Shown: positions 1 to 9,188, numbered from the stretch's first letter. The stretch: 64,000 nucleotides of DNA from Marinitoga sp. 38H-ov (GCF_011057715.1 NZ_LNGH01000007.1:40699-104698); one strand, 5' to 3'. Program-made: numbers and translations. The notes: generated by a model from the letters alone, not told the origin.

Positions 1-50
1 TATAATATATGTAATGATAATAATTTTAAAATAATTATAGGAGTGATATT

Positions 51-548
51 ATGAATAAAGATATAATTTATTTTGCCGCAGGATGTTTTTGGGGTGTTGA
101 GCATTTATTTAAAAAATTAGAAGGTGTAATTGAAACAGAGGTTGGATATATGGGAGGAAATTTAGAAAATCCAACATATGAAGATGTTTGTACAGGAAGA
201 ACAGGCCACGCTGAAACAGTAAAGATAGTTTTTGATAAGGATTTGATTTCTGAAGAAGAATTAATTAAATACTTTTTTGAAATTCATGATTTTACAGAAT
301 ATAATAGGCAGGGTCCTGATGTAGGAACTCAATATAGAAGTGTTATTTTTTATACTAATGAAATTCAAAAAGAAATTGCTGAAAAATTAAAAAAAGTATT
401 GGAAGAAAAATATACAGTTGAAACGTCTATAGAAGAAGCAAAAAAGTTTTATCAGGCAGAAGATTATCATCAAGATTATTATGATAAAACTGGGAAACAA
501 CCATATTGTCATTATAGGAGAAATGTATGGATTAATTTTAAAATATAG
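51..548 (+). CDS. msrA: Peptide methionine-S-sulfoxide reductase MsrA
   Basis: Cytosolic repair enzyme that reduces methionine-S-sulfoxide in proteins and free methionine. The 165-aa product has the family hallmark GCFWG near residues 11-15, containing the catalytic cysteine, followed by the usual VEHLF and VGYMGG segments, and it ends with the typical YCHYRRN tail. The length is that of a single-domain MsrA with no MsrB fusion. The start is supported by an AGGAGTGAT ribosome binding site just upstream of the ATG. The gene stands alone and converges on the deoxynucleoside kinase pair, with a hairpin at its stop codon. Identification is firm from motifs. Confidence 0.96.
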   Translation: MNKDIIYFAAGCFWGVEHLFKKLEGVIETEVGYMGGNLENPTYEDVCTGRTGHAETVKIVFDKDLISEEELIKYFFEIHDFTEYNRQGPDVGTQYRSVIFYTNEIQKEIAEKLKKVLEEKYTVETSIEEAKKFYQAEDYHQDYYDKTGKQPYCHYRRNVWINFKI

Positions 549-566
549 CCGCAAAAGCGGCTATTA
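547..566. terminator. Bidirectional terminator between msrA and the kinase pair
   Basis: A 6-bp GC-rich stem (AGCCGC, positions 547-552; GCGGCT, 557-562) with an AAAA loop is followed by a T-rich stretch on the plus strand. On the minus strand it is followed by A/T-rich sequence, so it can serve both convergent units. Confidence 0.75.
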
Positions 567-1190
567 TTTTACATTTTCTAATTCTAATATTTCTGAAATA
601 TCTGAAATAATGTTATCAATATACTCTGGATTTTCAACTATATCAATAGTATCTCCGTCTACTACATATATTTTAGATTGATCATAAGTATTTATCCAAT
701 CTTTGTATAAATTATCTAATTGTTTCCAATATTCTATAGGAACTTGCATTTCCATATCTCTTCCTCTTTTTTTAATTCTATTGACTATTGTATCTACACT
801 AGTTTTAATATATATTAATAAATCAGGTTTTTTAAGAAATTCTAGCATTGTATAAAATATTTGATTATATGTTTCATACTCTCTTTTGCTCATTTTTCCA
901 TTATTGTATAAATTTCTTGCAAAAATTTCTGCATCTTCGTATATAGATCTATCTAATATTGCATTTTCATCTAAATCTATAATTTGTTTTATACTATTAA
1001 ATCTATGAAAAAGAAAAAAAGTTTGTAGATGATATGACCATTTTTTTTGATCTTTGTAAAAATCTTCTAAAAAAGGATTATCATTTACAGATTCATAAAA
1101 AGGAACAAAACCTAATCTCTCGGATAATACTTTTGTAAAAGTTGATTTGCCCGCCCCCACATTTCCTGCTAAAACAATCATTTTTCCCAT
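564..1190 (-). CDS. Deoxynucleoside kinase (dGK/dAK family), second gene of pair
   Basis: Phosphorylates deoxynucleosides for dNTP salvage in the cytosol. The 208-aa product has a P-loop GNVGAGKST at residues 9-17, the YES...NPF substrate-site segment, the DRSIYED motif in which Arg contacts substrate, and a RIKKRGRDME lid. These are hallmarks of the dCK/dGK family, and the DRS form is typical of the dGK/dAK branch. It starts one base after the stop of the upstream paralogue, with a GGAGGGG ribosome binding site. Base specificity cannot be read from sequence. Pairing with the paralogue resembles the dak/dgk tandem of Lactobacillus acidophilus, whose products form a heterodimer. Confidence 0.9.
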   Translation of the reverse strand: MGKMIVLAGNVGAGKSTFTKVLSERLGFVPFYESVNDNPFLEDFYKDQKKWSYHLQTFFLFHRFNSIKQIIDLDENAILDRSIYEDAEIFARNLYNNGKMSKREYETYNQIFYTMLEFLKKPDLLIYIKTSVDTIVNRIKKRGRDMEMQVPIEYWKQLDNLYKDWINTYDQSKIYVVDGDTIDIVENPEYIDNIISDISEILELENVK

Positions 1191-1191
1191 A

Positions 1192-1812
1192 TTATTTCCC
1201 CTCCATGTACTTTATTATATTTTTTATTAATTCTTTTAATTGCTTTTCGTCAAAAACATTAAATTTATTACCATCTATATATAAATAATCTTTCTTTTTA
1301 GAAAAATATTTCTTGTAACCTTTATCTACCAATTCTAAATATTCTCTAGCTATTATTTTTTCCATATCTCTATTCCTTTTTTTTATTCTCTCTACAATAG
1401 TATCAACATCTGTATCTATATATATTAGTACATCAGGCTTAGATATATCTTCTGTTAAAATATCAAATATTTTAAAAAACTTTTCTTTTTCATTTTTATT
1501 AGTAATTGTAATATCAGCGAATATTTTATTTTTTAGCATATCATAGTCAGATATTACAAGATTAGAAAAATTATTCTTATGATATTGCTTATACCTTGAA
1601 ACTAAAAAAAACATTTCTGTTTGAAATCCAACATCTTCATTTTTATACAATAATGGTAGATATGGATTATTTTCAAACTCTTCTAATATTAATTCATCAG
1701 CATTTAGTTTATAAAATAAAGCGTTAGCTAAAGTTGTTTTTCCACTGCCGATATTTCCTTCGATATTAATTCTAATTGATTTTCCTTTGAAATATTTTGA
1801 TATTGTATCCAT
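1192..1812 (-). CDS. Deoxynucleoside kinase paralogue, first gene of pair
   Basis: Same fold as the downstream kinase: P-loop EGNIGSGKTT near residue 18, an EEFENNPYL substrate segment and a RIKKRNRDME lid. The position of the family DRS motif reads VISDYDM instead, a variant I associate with a separate branch of bacterial deoxynucleoside kinases. The two genes are only moderately similar, so this is an old duplication rather than a recent one. The ribosome binding site AGGGGTGA precedes the ATG. It probably heads a two-gene transcript. It is either a kinase of different base specificity or a subunit of a hetero-oligomer. Confidence 0.85.
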   Translation of the reverse strand: MDTISKYFKGKSIRINIEGNIGSGKTTLANALFYKLNADELILEEFENNPYLPLLYKNEDVGFQTEMFFLVSRYKQYHKNNFSNLVISDYDMLKNKIFADITITNKNEKEKFFKIFDILTEDISKPDVLIYIDTDVDTIVERIKKRNRDMEKIIAREYLELVDKGYKKYFSKKKDYLYIDGNKFNVFDEKQLKELIKNIIKYMEGK

Positions 1813-1950
1813 ATTTCACCCCTAAAAGTGTTATAATAATAAGTGATATCATTATATATTAAAAATATTTAATCTTTCTTTAATTTTCTTTAAAATTACT
1901 ATATGTTGTAGTTATTTTAATCACAATAACTATAAATTGTGAGGTGTAAT

Positions 1951-2871
1951 ATGATATTTGCAAAAAATTATGATAATAATCCTGTAATATTAAAAGAAGA
2001 GAAAGAGAAAACAATTTTAAAATCAAATTTTCCGTGTGAATATCCAGAATCTTCTAAAATACCATTGTATATATACAATGCCAATTCTGATAAAACACTT
2101 CTTTTTATACATGGATTAGGTACTAAAAATTTAAAATATTTAAAATGGTTTCCAGAAAATTTTGCTAAAAATGGTTATAATAGTGCATTAATGATATTAC
2201 CATATCATTTTGATAGGACACCTAAAGGATATAAAAGTGGAGAATTATTTCTGTCAACTACAAATAATGAAATATTAAGATCAAGATTTGAGCATTCAGT
2301 AGTGGATACACTTACGACATTAAATTATTTAAAAGAAAGATTTTCAAAAAAATTATTTCTAATGGGATTTAGTTTTGGCGGGATGGTATCTACAATAGCT
2401 GCATCATTAAGAGATGATATTAAAGGATTATCCTTAGCGGTTACAGGAGGTAATTTTTATCATATAACCTGGAAGAGTTTTGTTACTGGAGTTTTAAGAG
2501 TCCAGTATGAAGAAAATAAAGAATGTAATCCTGAAAAATGTTTGAATTATCACATAAAAGAATATCCAGAATATTTAAGAAATTTAAATAATCCAGATAT
2601 TGAATTAGATAAAGCTCCAATTGCATGCTTTGAATATGATCCATCAACATTTGCAAAATTTATAAAATCACCTACTATAATTTTTAGAGCATTATTTGAT
2701 ATATTTATTCCCAAAAAATCTACTTTAGATTTATATGAAAGAATAAAGGCTAAAAAAGAATTATATAATATTCCGTCGGGACATTTATCTTCATATGTTT
2801 TTAAAAGATATATATTAAAAAAGACTATAAGATTTTTTGATAACATTATATTATATGATAAAAAAATTTAA
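1951..2871 (+). CDS. Alpha/beta hydrolase
   Basis: Predicted cytosolic serine hydrolase of about 306 aa. The sequence shows LLFIHGLG (oxyanion-hole region), the nucleophile elbow GFSFGG, a late aspartate in FDIFIP and a late histidine in SGHLSS, in the order expected of a Ser-Asp-His triad. A GTG four codons upstream is in frame, but it lies inside the GAGGTG ribosome binding site of the ATG at 1951, which I therefore take as the start. The substrate is unknown; esterase or lipase-like activity is likely. The next gene, a DUF362-ferredoxin, follows after about 20 bp and probably shares the transcript. Confidence 0.8.
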   Translation: MIFAKNYDNNPVILKEEKEKTILKSNFPCEYPESSKIPLYIYNANSDKTLLFIHGLGTKNLKYLKWFPENFAKNGYNSALMILPYHFDRTPKGYKSGELFLSTTNNEILRSRFEHSVVDTLTTLNYLKERFSKKLFLMGFSFGGMVSTIAASLRDDIKGLSLAVTGGNFYHITWKSFVTGVLRVQYEENKECNPEKCLNYHIKEYPEYLRNLNNPDIELDKAPIACFEYDPSTFAKFIKSPTIIFRALFDIFIPKKSTLDLYERIKAKKELYNIPSGHLSSYVFKRYILKKTIRFFDNIILYDKKI

Positions 2872-2891
2872 TAAATTATAGGAGGTATAAT

Positions 2892-3929
2892 ATGAAAGTA
2901 TATTTAAAAAAATGCGATGATTATGATAATGTTGAGAATATATTATTGCCAATTTTAGAAAAATTCAAAGATAAATTTAATGAAGGTGAAAAAGTATTAG
3001 TAAAACCAAATTTATTATCGCCAAAAAATGTTGAAACAGGTATTACAACTCATCCAAAGGTAGTAGGAGTTGTATTAAAATTCTTATTGGATTTAGGTAC
3101 AAAACCATATTTAGGAGATAGTCCTGCAACTGGAACTGCTTTAGAAGCAGTCAAAGCAAATGGTATATATGATGTATGTAAAAAATTAAATGTTCCAGTA
3201 GTAGAATTAGATGATCCAATTGATGTAGATGGAGAAATATATAAAGGAATTAAAATATCTAAAAAGGTTTTAGAAGCAGATAAAATCGTAAATATTGCCA
3301 AATTAAAAACACATGTTCAAATGATAATGACATTAGCTGTGAAAAACACATTTGGATGTGTTGTTGGAAAAGAAAAATCAGCATGGCATTTTAGAGCAAA
3401 AACCAATACTAATTTTGCAAATGTAATTATTGATATTCATAATATAGTAAAACCAACATTAAATATAATGGATGGGATTTTGGGTATGGAAGGCAATGGT
3501 CCAGCAAATGGGGTTCAAAAAAGATTTAATGTAATAGGTGTTTCTGAAAATGCATATGCATTAGATCACGCTATAATAAAATCATTAAATGTAAAAGAAA
3601 AATATGTATATATTATCAAAGAAGCGATGAAAAGAAATTTAATTCCTAACTATGATTTAGAAAGTGATTGGGAGGGTGGTAAAATAAAATTACCTTTAAC
3701 AGCTCCAATATTTGAAACGGTGACTAATTTAACAAGAGTTTTTGAAAGAGTTCCAAAAATCAATGCTGATAAATGTATATCTTGTAAAATATGTGAAAGT
3801 AGATGTCCAGCAGAAGCTATAGATATAGATAATAATAAAACAATTGATTATTCAAAATGTATAAGGTGTTATGTTTGTCATGAAGTTTGTCCGCAAGATG
3901 CTATAAAGTTAATTAGAAAAATTATATAG
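2892..3929 (+). CDS. DUF362 domain protein with C-terminal 2[4Fe-4S] ferredoxin
   Basis: The first 250 or so residues match the DUF362 layout (VLVKPNLLS, THP, GDSPATG, KLKTH, KNTFG). The C-terminal 60 residues hold two clusters of the CxxCxxCxxxCP type (CISCKICESRCP and CIRCYVCHEVCP) that would bind two [4Fe-4S] centres. It is a predicted cytosolic iron-sulfur protein; the reaction of the DUF362 family is not established. A clear AGGAGGT site precedes the ATG. It is likely co-transcribed with the upstream hydrolase, and a strong hairpin follows it. Confidence 0.85.
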   Translation: MKVYLKKCDDYDNVENILLPILEKFKDKFNEGEKVLVKPNLLSPKNVETGITTHPKVVGVVLKFLLDLGTKPYLGDSPATGTALEAVKANGIYDVCKKLNVPVVELDDPIDVDGEIYKGIKISKKVLEADKIVNIAKLKTHVQMIMTLAVKNTFGCVVGKEKSAWHFRAKTNTNFANVIIDIHNIVKPTLNIMDGILGMEGNGPANGVQKRFNVIGVSENAYALDHAIIKSLNVKEKYVYIIKEAMKRNLIPNYDLESDWEGGKIKLPLTAPIFETVTNLTRVFERVPKINADKCISCKICESRCPAEAIDIDNNKTIDYSKCIRCYVCHEVCPQDAIKLIRKII

Positions 3930-3931
3930 AA

Positions 3932-3970
3932 AAAAGAGAAAGAGGGATTAATCCTCTTTCTCTTTTATTT
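3932..3970. terminator. Bidirectional terminator overlapping the end of the minus gene
   Basis: A long stem (3932-3946 paired with 3952-3966, loop ATTAA) is followed by a T-run on the plus strand and flanked by A-run sequence for the minus strand. The stop codon of the convergent gene (3948-3950) lies in the loop, so one arm of the stem encodes that protein's last residues. Confidence 0.85.
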
Positions 3971-4277
3971 TTTTTAATCTATCAGGATTTAAATAATTTA
4001 AACAACATCCCGAACCAAACATTTTTACTTTTAAATTAATACTATTTTCGTATTCTACAATTTCATTATATTTACTGCATTTATTATCCTCAGTTAAATA
4101 TTCACATTGATTTTTTTCTGCATTCCATTTTCCATAATAACATGGTGTATGTTTACAACAATACCCGCATTGTACACATTCAGGGCAATGTTCTTCTTCT
4201 TTATTCATTTTTTCAAACAATTCTTCTAAATCGTCTATTTCATCAAAATCATTTTCCGAATCATTATCAAAAAACAT
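3948..4277 (-). CDS. Small cysteine-rich YkgJ-type (CxxCxxCC) protein
   Basis: A 109-aa acidic protein with ten cysteines, including CPECVQCGYCC, a later QCEYL...NKCSKY and a terminal GSGCC. This matches the YkgJ/CxxCxxCC family, thought to bind iron or zinc, with no known reaction. A GAGGTGAT ribosome binding site precedes the ATG. The gene is followed on the same strand by a terminator that overlaps its 3' end. The MFS gene upstream on the same strand ends 10 bp before it, so the two are probably one transcript. Confidence 0.7.
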   Translation of the reverse strand: MFFDNDSENDFDEIDDLEELFEKMNKEEEHCPECVQCGYCCKHTPCYYGKWNAEKNQCEYLTEDNKCSKYNEIVEYENSINLKVKMFGSGCCLNYLNPDRLKKIKEKED

Positions 4278-4287
4278 ATAATCACCT

Positions 4288-5403
4288 CTATTGTAAATTA
4301 GATTTCCTTTTATATACTATAGGATATATTATACCTAATAATATAGAAATAATACTTACACTTAACAATACAAAAGGTACATTATTTCCAAAAATAGCTG
4401 AGTATCCACTAGATATAAAATTACCTATAGCCCATGCAAATCCCATAGATACAGATGATGCAAAACTTTTATTTTTAGGCATTAAAAATTGAGCTTCTAC
4501 TAAATTAGCTGACATAGTTAAAAATCCAAATGCATCAAAGGCAGCAAAAGCCAACACTCTAGTAATTTCTGAATTCATATATAGTAATGATATTCCAAAA
4601 AATCCCATACCCAAAAAACCTATTAAATTAATAAATTTTATTCCAATTTTATCTCTTAAAATTGAACCATAATAATTTGTAAACATACCAACAATCATAC
4701 CAATACTTAAAGTAGCTCCTCCTATAACCAAACTAGATCCTTTAAGATTAACATATATTGGAACAAATGTATGGAATATATCCATTATAAATCCCCTTAG
4801 AACAACCATTAAGAAAACAGGTAATAATACAATTACTTCATTAAAACTTGGTAACCTTTTTTCTGCAATGACTGTTTTTTCATAATGCCATAATTTTTTA
4901 TAAAATATTATTAGAAATAATAGGCTGAATATACCAACATAATATAATTTTTCAATTCCAAATAATTTTATATATGCTGTAATAAATATTGGTCCCAATG
5001 CAGCTCCAAATGTTCCAAAAACTGAAAACCAAGCTATATGAGAACCTTTATTTAATCTTCCTGCAAAACTTGCACCTACAGGGTGAAAAGCAGAATTTAC
5101 TAATCTAATAAAGAAGATTAAAATTATTAATATATAAAAGCTATTTATAAATCCTATTAGTGAAATTAAGAGTATTTCTAAAAATATTAATAAAAATACA
5201 TATATTCCATCCCTTTTTTTTCTATCAAAGTATAATCCAAAAACTATTTGAAAAATTGATGAAAAAGCACCTATTAATGTTATTAAACTAGCAAATGTTC
5301 TACTATCTATACCATATCTTTCAATAAAATATGGACCTAATGGTTTAAAAAATGAATTTAAAAAATCTGCTAAAAAATGAGCTAAAGAAATTGCAAAGGT
5401 CAT
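4288..5403 (-). CDS. MFS transporter
   Basis: Integral membrane carrier of about 371 aa with roughly 12 hydrophobic segments. It has MFS-type loops such as FGLYFDRKKRDG after TM2 and YYGSILRDKIGIKF in the second half. An 11-residue in-frame extension exists, but the ATG at 5403 has an AGGAGGTG site directly upstream and the mature N-terminus MTFAISLAHF begins a membrane segment, so I use that start. It resembles the fosmidomycin-resistance/sugar-efflux type of MFS; the substrate is unknown. The small cysteine-rich gene follows in the same direction. Confidence 0.82.
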   Translation of the reverse strand: MTFAISLAHFLADFLNSFFKPLGPYFIERYGIDSRTFASLITLIGAFSSIFQIVFGLYFDRKKRDGIYVFLLIFLEILLISLIGFINSFYILIILIFFIRLVNSAFHPVGASFAGRLNKGSHIAWFSVFGTFGAALGPIFITAYIKLFGIEKLYYVGIFSLLFLIIFYKKLWHYEKTVIAEKRLPSFNEVIVLLPVFLMVVLRGFIMDIFHTFVPIYVNLKGSSLVIGGATLSIGMIVGMFTNYYGSILRDKIGIKFINLIGFLGMGFFGISLLYMNSEITRVLAFAAFDAFGFLTMSANLVEAQFLMPKNKSFASSVSMGFAWAIGNFISSGYSAIFGNNVPFVLLSVSIISILLGIIYPIVYKRKSNLQ

Positions 5404-5471
5404 ATTACACCTCCTGTTTGTTAGTATTCCGAACAAATTATATCATAAAAAATATTAAAATACAATAAAAA

Positions 5472-5490
5472 ATCCGGCACTCGGCCGGAC
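5472..5490 (-). terminator. Terminator of the BMP-type ABC operon
   Basis: A GC-rich hairpin (TCCGGC 5473-5478, GCCGGA 5484-5489) directly follows the stop of the last permease gene. On the minus strand it runs into a T-rich tract. Confidence 0.85.
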
Positions 5491-5493
5491 TTA

Positions 5494-6444
5494 TTATTCT
5501 TTTTCGTAAGGAATACCATCTGCTGCAGGAGCTCTTGTTTTTCCAACAAATCCACTAACAACTATAATAGTAATTACAAAAGGTAATAAATTAAGTAATG
5601 CTTTCATTTCTGAAGGTATATCAAGAATAGATTGCAATTGAATATTTAAAGCATCTGATGCACCAAATAATAACGCAGCCCACATTGCACCAACAGGATT
5701 CCAATTACCTAAAATCATAGCTGCTAAAGCAATAAAACCTTTACCACTAGGCATATTTTCTTGGAATTGTCCTAATTCTCCGATGCTTAAATATGCTCCA
5801 CCTAAAGCTGCTAAAATACCACTCATTAAAACGCCAAAATATCTAATTCTGAATACATTTACCCCTAAAGTATCTGCTGATTTTGGATTTTCACCTACAG
5901 CTCTCATTCTTAATCCCAATGGAGTTTTATATATTAAGAACCAACTTAAAGCTACAGCAATAAATGCTAGATATACAAAAATACTTAATTCGTCAAAAAT
6001 TTGACCAATAAATGGAACATCTTTTAAGAAATCCATTTTTAATTTAGGAATTTTTGAAACAAAGTCAGATTGACCTGATTGACCAAAAATTGGTTCCATT
6101 AAAAACGCTGATAAACCAGATGCAATAAGTATTAATGCAGTTGCACTAACAATTTGATCAGCACTCCATCTAATTGAAACATACGCATGTAACCAGGCAA
6201 AAATTAATCCTGAAATTAAAGCTCCAATTAATCCAATCCAGGGATTGCCAGTATAAAATGTAAATACTACGGCAGAAAAAGCAGATATTTTCATTATACC
6301 TTCTAAAGCAATATTTGTAACACCAGTAACTTCACTAAATACACCACCTAAAGCTGCAAAAATCAATGGAGTTGCGCTTAATAACATTAATTTATAGAAA
6401 ATAGGAGTAGAAAAACTATATATTATTGCTTGAAAAATATTCAT
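5494..6444 (-). CDS. BMP-type ABC importer permease (second)
   Basis: Membrane permease of 316 aa, all hydrophobic segments, in the family of ribose/nucleoside-type ABC permeases (NupQ/YufQ-like). The segments ALGGVFSEVTGVTNIALEG near the N-terminus and GENPKSADTLGVNV in the coupling loop are characteristic. It overlaps the upstream permease by 4 bp (ATGA) with a GGTGGTGA site, showing translational coupling. With the other permease and the double ATPase it forms the channel of an importer whose binding protein is encoded at 9206-10297. A purine-nucleoside substrate is typical of the family but not provable here. Confidence 0.88.
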   Translation of the reverse strand: MNIFQAIIYSFSTPIFYKLMLLSATPLIFAALGGVFSEVTGVTNIALEGIMKISAFSAVVFTFYTGNPWIGLIGALISGLIFAWLHAYVSIRWSADQIVSATALILIASGLSAFLMEPIFGQSGQSDFVSKIPKLKMDFLKDVPFIGQIFDELSIFVYLAFIAVALSWFLIYKTPLGLRMRAVGENPKSADTLGVNVFRIRYFGVLMSGILAALGGAYLSIGELGQFQENMPSGKGFIALAAMILGNWNPVGAMWAALLFGASDALNIQLQSILDIPSEMKALLNLLPFVITIIVVSGFVGKTRAPAADGIPYEKE

Positions 6445-7502
6445 TTTGTTTCACCACCTTTTGAAATGGCCATTTTTGCAAGTAATGTTCTAACTATTCT
6501 ATCAGCTGCAACTAAGAATATAATAATACCTTGAATAATTGTAACTATATCATCTGGAACTTTAGCAAATTGCATAGCATTTGAACCTGTTCTTAAAGAG
6601 GATATTAAAAATGCAGCAAAAATAATACCAATTGGATTATTTTGACCAATTAATGCAATTGAAATACCATCAAAACCTTTACCACCACTGAAGTCTCCAA
6701 AAATTCTGTGATGAACAGCCATAACTTCCATAGCACCAGCTAATCCAGCTAAAGCACCACTAATAGCCATAGTCAAAACAATATTTTTCTTTAAAGAAAT
6801 TGCACCCGCTTCAGAAGCATATGGATTATAACCAACAGCTTTTATTTCATAACCTGTAGTAGTTTTATCTAATAATATATAAACAAGTATTGCGGCTACT
6901 ATTGAAACAATAATACCAGAAGGTAAAGTATTTGCTTGAACCGTCATTAAAGGAGGTAATTGAGCACTTTGAGCAATTTCAGGTGATTTAGGAACACCTT
7001 GCCCAACGGCCAAAGGACCTACAACAAAATAATTTGTTAAATATACAGCTATCCAGTTAAGCATAATTGTTGTAATAACTTCATGAGCTCCGGTAGCTGC
7101 TTTTAAATAACCTGCAATAGAAGCCCAAAAAGCCCCACCTAATATACCAGCTAACATTGTAATAGGTATAGCAACAATAGGAGATACATTTCCTAAATTT
7201 ATACCAACAAAGGTTGCAAATATAGCACCCATCATCAATTGACCTTCAGCACCAATATTAAATATTCCTGCTCTAAATCCAAATCCAACAGCTAAACCAG
7301 TCAAAACTAGAGGCATCATTTTTGAAATATTTGCAGCCCAAGCTGCCTTTCCGCCAAAAGCACCCTTTAACATTACCCAATAAGCATTTAGCGGATTTTT
7401 ACCAATTAAAAGTATAACTACAGCTGCTATTAACAATGCTATTATAACTGAAGTTACTGGAACGAGAATACTCATTGCATTTTTTGAGAGTTTATTTTTC
7501 AA
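6441..7502 (-). CDS. BMP-type ABC importer permease (first)
   Basis: Membrane permease of about 353 aa (NupP/YufP-like) with the conserved GFRAGIFNIGAEGQ and ATGAHEVITTIMLNW segments and a VGYNPYASEAG coupling loop. A longer reading frame starts at 7535, but that would overlap the ATPase gene by 44 bp. A GGAGGGG site sits six bases before a TTG at 7502, which gives an 11-bp overlap and an N-terminus MKNKLSKN, so I prefer the TTG start. Partner of the second permease and of the ATPase encoded immediately upstream. Confidence 0.86.
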   Translation of the reverse strand: MKNKLSKNAMSILVPVTSVIIALLIAAVVILLIGKNPLNAYWVMLKGAFGGKAAWAANISKMMPLVLTGLAVGFGFRAGIFNIGAEGQLMMGAIFATFVGINLGNVSPIVAIPITMLAGILGGAFWASIAGYLKAATGAHEVITTIMLNWIAVYLTNYFVVGPLAVGQGVPKSPEIAQSAQLPPLMTVQANTLPSGIIVSIVAAILVYILLDKTTTGYEIKAVGYNPYASEAGAISLKKNIVLTMAISGALAGLAGAMEVMAVHHRIFGDFSGGKGFDGISIALIGQNNPIGIIFAAFLISSLRTGSNAMQFAKVPDDIVTIIQGIIIFLVAADRIVRTLLAKMAISKGGETK

Positions 7503-9084
7503 TTGAATCCCCTCCATGTACATACTTTTCTTCAAGCTTTATATCTTCTAATCTATGACCTGCCATCATTAAACCTAATTCTTCAATAGTTACTTCTTCG
7601 GGTTTTACTTCTCCCATTATTTCTCCTTCATACATAACAATAATTCTGTCTGAAAGAGATAAAACTTCTTCTAATTCCATAGAAACTAATAATACTGCAA
7701 CATCTTTATCTCTTAAATTTAATATTTCCTTATGAACATATTCAATTGCACCAACATCTAGACCACGAGTTGGTTGTGCAATTACAATAAATTCTGGATT
7801 AAAACTAACCTCTCTAGCGATAACAACTTTTTGTTGATTACCACCAGATAAATTACCAGTAGGAATAGTTCCATCAGCAGGTCTGACATCAAACTTTTTA
7901 ATTAAAATATCAGCATTTTTGTATATTACATTATGATTTAAAAATCCATTTTTTGCAAATGGTTCCTTATAATGTTTTCCCAAAATCATATTATAATAAT
8001 TTGGATATTCTTTTACCATAGCATATTTATATCTATCTTCAGGTATATGACCTATATTTCTTTCTCTTAATTCTCTTACAGTCATTTTAGAAACGTCTTC
8101 ACCATTATATATATATTTTCCATTTTCTATTTTTCTAAGACCAGTTAATGCTTCAACAAGCTCAGTTTGACCATTCCCAGCAACACCAGCAACACCTAAA
8201 ACTTCGCCTTTTCTAATTTTAAATGATACTCCTCTAACAGCATCTAATTTTCTATTATCTTTTACCCAAAGATTTTCAACTTCAACAGCAACATCTCCAG
8301 GAGTTTTTTTATTTTTTTCTATTCTAAGCACAACTTCTCTTCCAACCATCATATTAGCAAGTTCTCTTGCATTTGTATCTTTGGCAGCAACATTACCAGT
8401 TACCTTTCCTAATCTCATAACTGTTATATTATCACTAATTTCCATAACTTCATGAAGTTTATGAGAAATAAAAATAATAGTTTTTCCATCTTCTTTTAAT
8501 TTCCTAATAATACCAAATAATTCTTCTGTTTCTTGAGGAGTTAAAACGGCAGTAGGTTCGTCTAAAATTAATATTTCAGCCCCTCTATATATAGTTTTTA
8601 AAATTTCAACTCTTTGCTGCATACCAACAGGTATATCTTCTATCTTAGCATCAACATCTACAAATAAACCATATTTTTCGGATAATTCTTTAACTTCTTT
8701 TCTTGCTCTTTTTAAATCAAAAACCATACCATTTTTTGGTTCTGAACCCAAGACAATGTTCTCTGCAACAGTTAATGTGTCTACCAACATAAAATGTTGG
8801 TGAACCATACCTATACCAGCTCTTATAGCGTCCCCTGGACCTTTGAATACTTTTTTTTCTCCAAAAATATAAATATCTCCAGAGGTTGGTGTGTATAAAC
8901 CATATAATTGATTCATCAAAGTTGACTTACCTGCTCCATTTTCACCAATGATAGAATGAACTTCACCCTTTTTTACTAAAAAGTTCACGTTATCATTTGC
9001 CAAAACTTTCGGGAATTGCTTTACAATGTTATGCATTATAACAGCATATTCCTTTTTGTTTATTGATGATAAATCTATACTCAA
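7492..9084 (-). CDS. BMP-type ABC importer ATPase (two nucleotide-binding domains)
   Basis: A 530-aa tandem ATPase in the ribose/nucleoside-importer layout (MglA/NupO-like). The first domain has Walker A GENGAGKST, a signature region reading VGMQQRVEI and Walker B ILILDEPTAVL. The second has a modified Walker A GVAGNGQTE, signature LSGGNQQK and FIVIAQPTRGLD, where the usual acidic residue after Asp is altered, as is common in the second domain of this family. The start is a TTG at 9084 with an AGGAGG site eight bases upstream. It lies downstream of the binding-protein gene, separated by two hairpins that may lower its expression. Confidence 0.92.
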   Translation of the reverse strand: MSIDLSSINKKEYAVIMHNIVKQFPKVLANDNVNFLVKKGEVHSIIGENGAGKSTLMNQLYGLYTPTSGDIYIFGEKKVFKGPGDAIRAGIGMVHQHFMLVDTLTVAENIVLGSEPKNGMVFDLKRARKEVKELSEKYGLFVDVDAKIEDIPVGMQQRVEILKTIYRGAEILILDEPTAVLTPQETEELFGIIRKLKEDGKTIIFISHKLHEVMEISDNITVMRLGKVTGNVAAKDTNARELANMMVGREVVLRIEKNKKTPGDVAVEVENLWVKDNRKLDAVRGVSFKIRKGEVLGVAGVAGNGQTELVEALTGLRKIENGKYIYNGEDVSKMTVRELRERNIGHIPEDRYKYAMVKEYPNYYNMILGKHYKEPFAKNGFLNHNVIYKNADILIKKFDVRPADGTIPTGNLSGGNQQKVVIAREVSFNPEFIVIAQPTRGLDVGAIEYVHKEILNLRDKDVAVLLVSMELEEVLSLSDRIIVMYEGEIMGEVKPEEVTIEELGLMMAGHRLEDIKLEEKYVHGGDSIEK

Positions 9085-9102
9085 CTGTTACACCTCCTAA
9101 CA

Positions 9103-9152
9103 TTAATAGCTTATAAATATTGATTATATAACCAATATTTATAAACTATTAA
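9103..9152. repeat. 20-bp AT-rich inverted repeat upstream of the ABC ATPase gene
   Basis: Arms at 9103-9122 and 9133-9152 (core TTATAAATATTG / CAATATTTATAA) are complementary except for one position, with a 10-nt spacer. The repeat lies between the binding-protein terminator-like hairpin and the ATPase ribosome binding site. It could be an RNA stem-loop or a DNA operator. Confidence 0.7.
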
Positions 9153-9171
9153 CATTAAAATTTATAAATAA

Positions 9172-9188
9172 GGCGGGATAATCCCGCC
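9172..9188 (-). terminator. GC-rich stem-loop after the binding-protein gene
   Basis: An 8-bp stem GGCGGGAT (9172-9179) / ATCCCGCC (9181-9188) lies directly downstream of the binding-protein stop codon. The following tract is AT-rich but not a clean T-run, so partial termination or 3'-end protection of the binding-protein mRNA is more likely than full termination. Confidence 0.65.
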
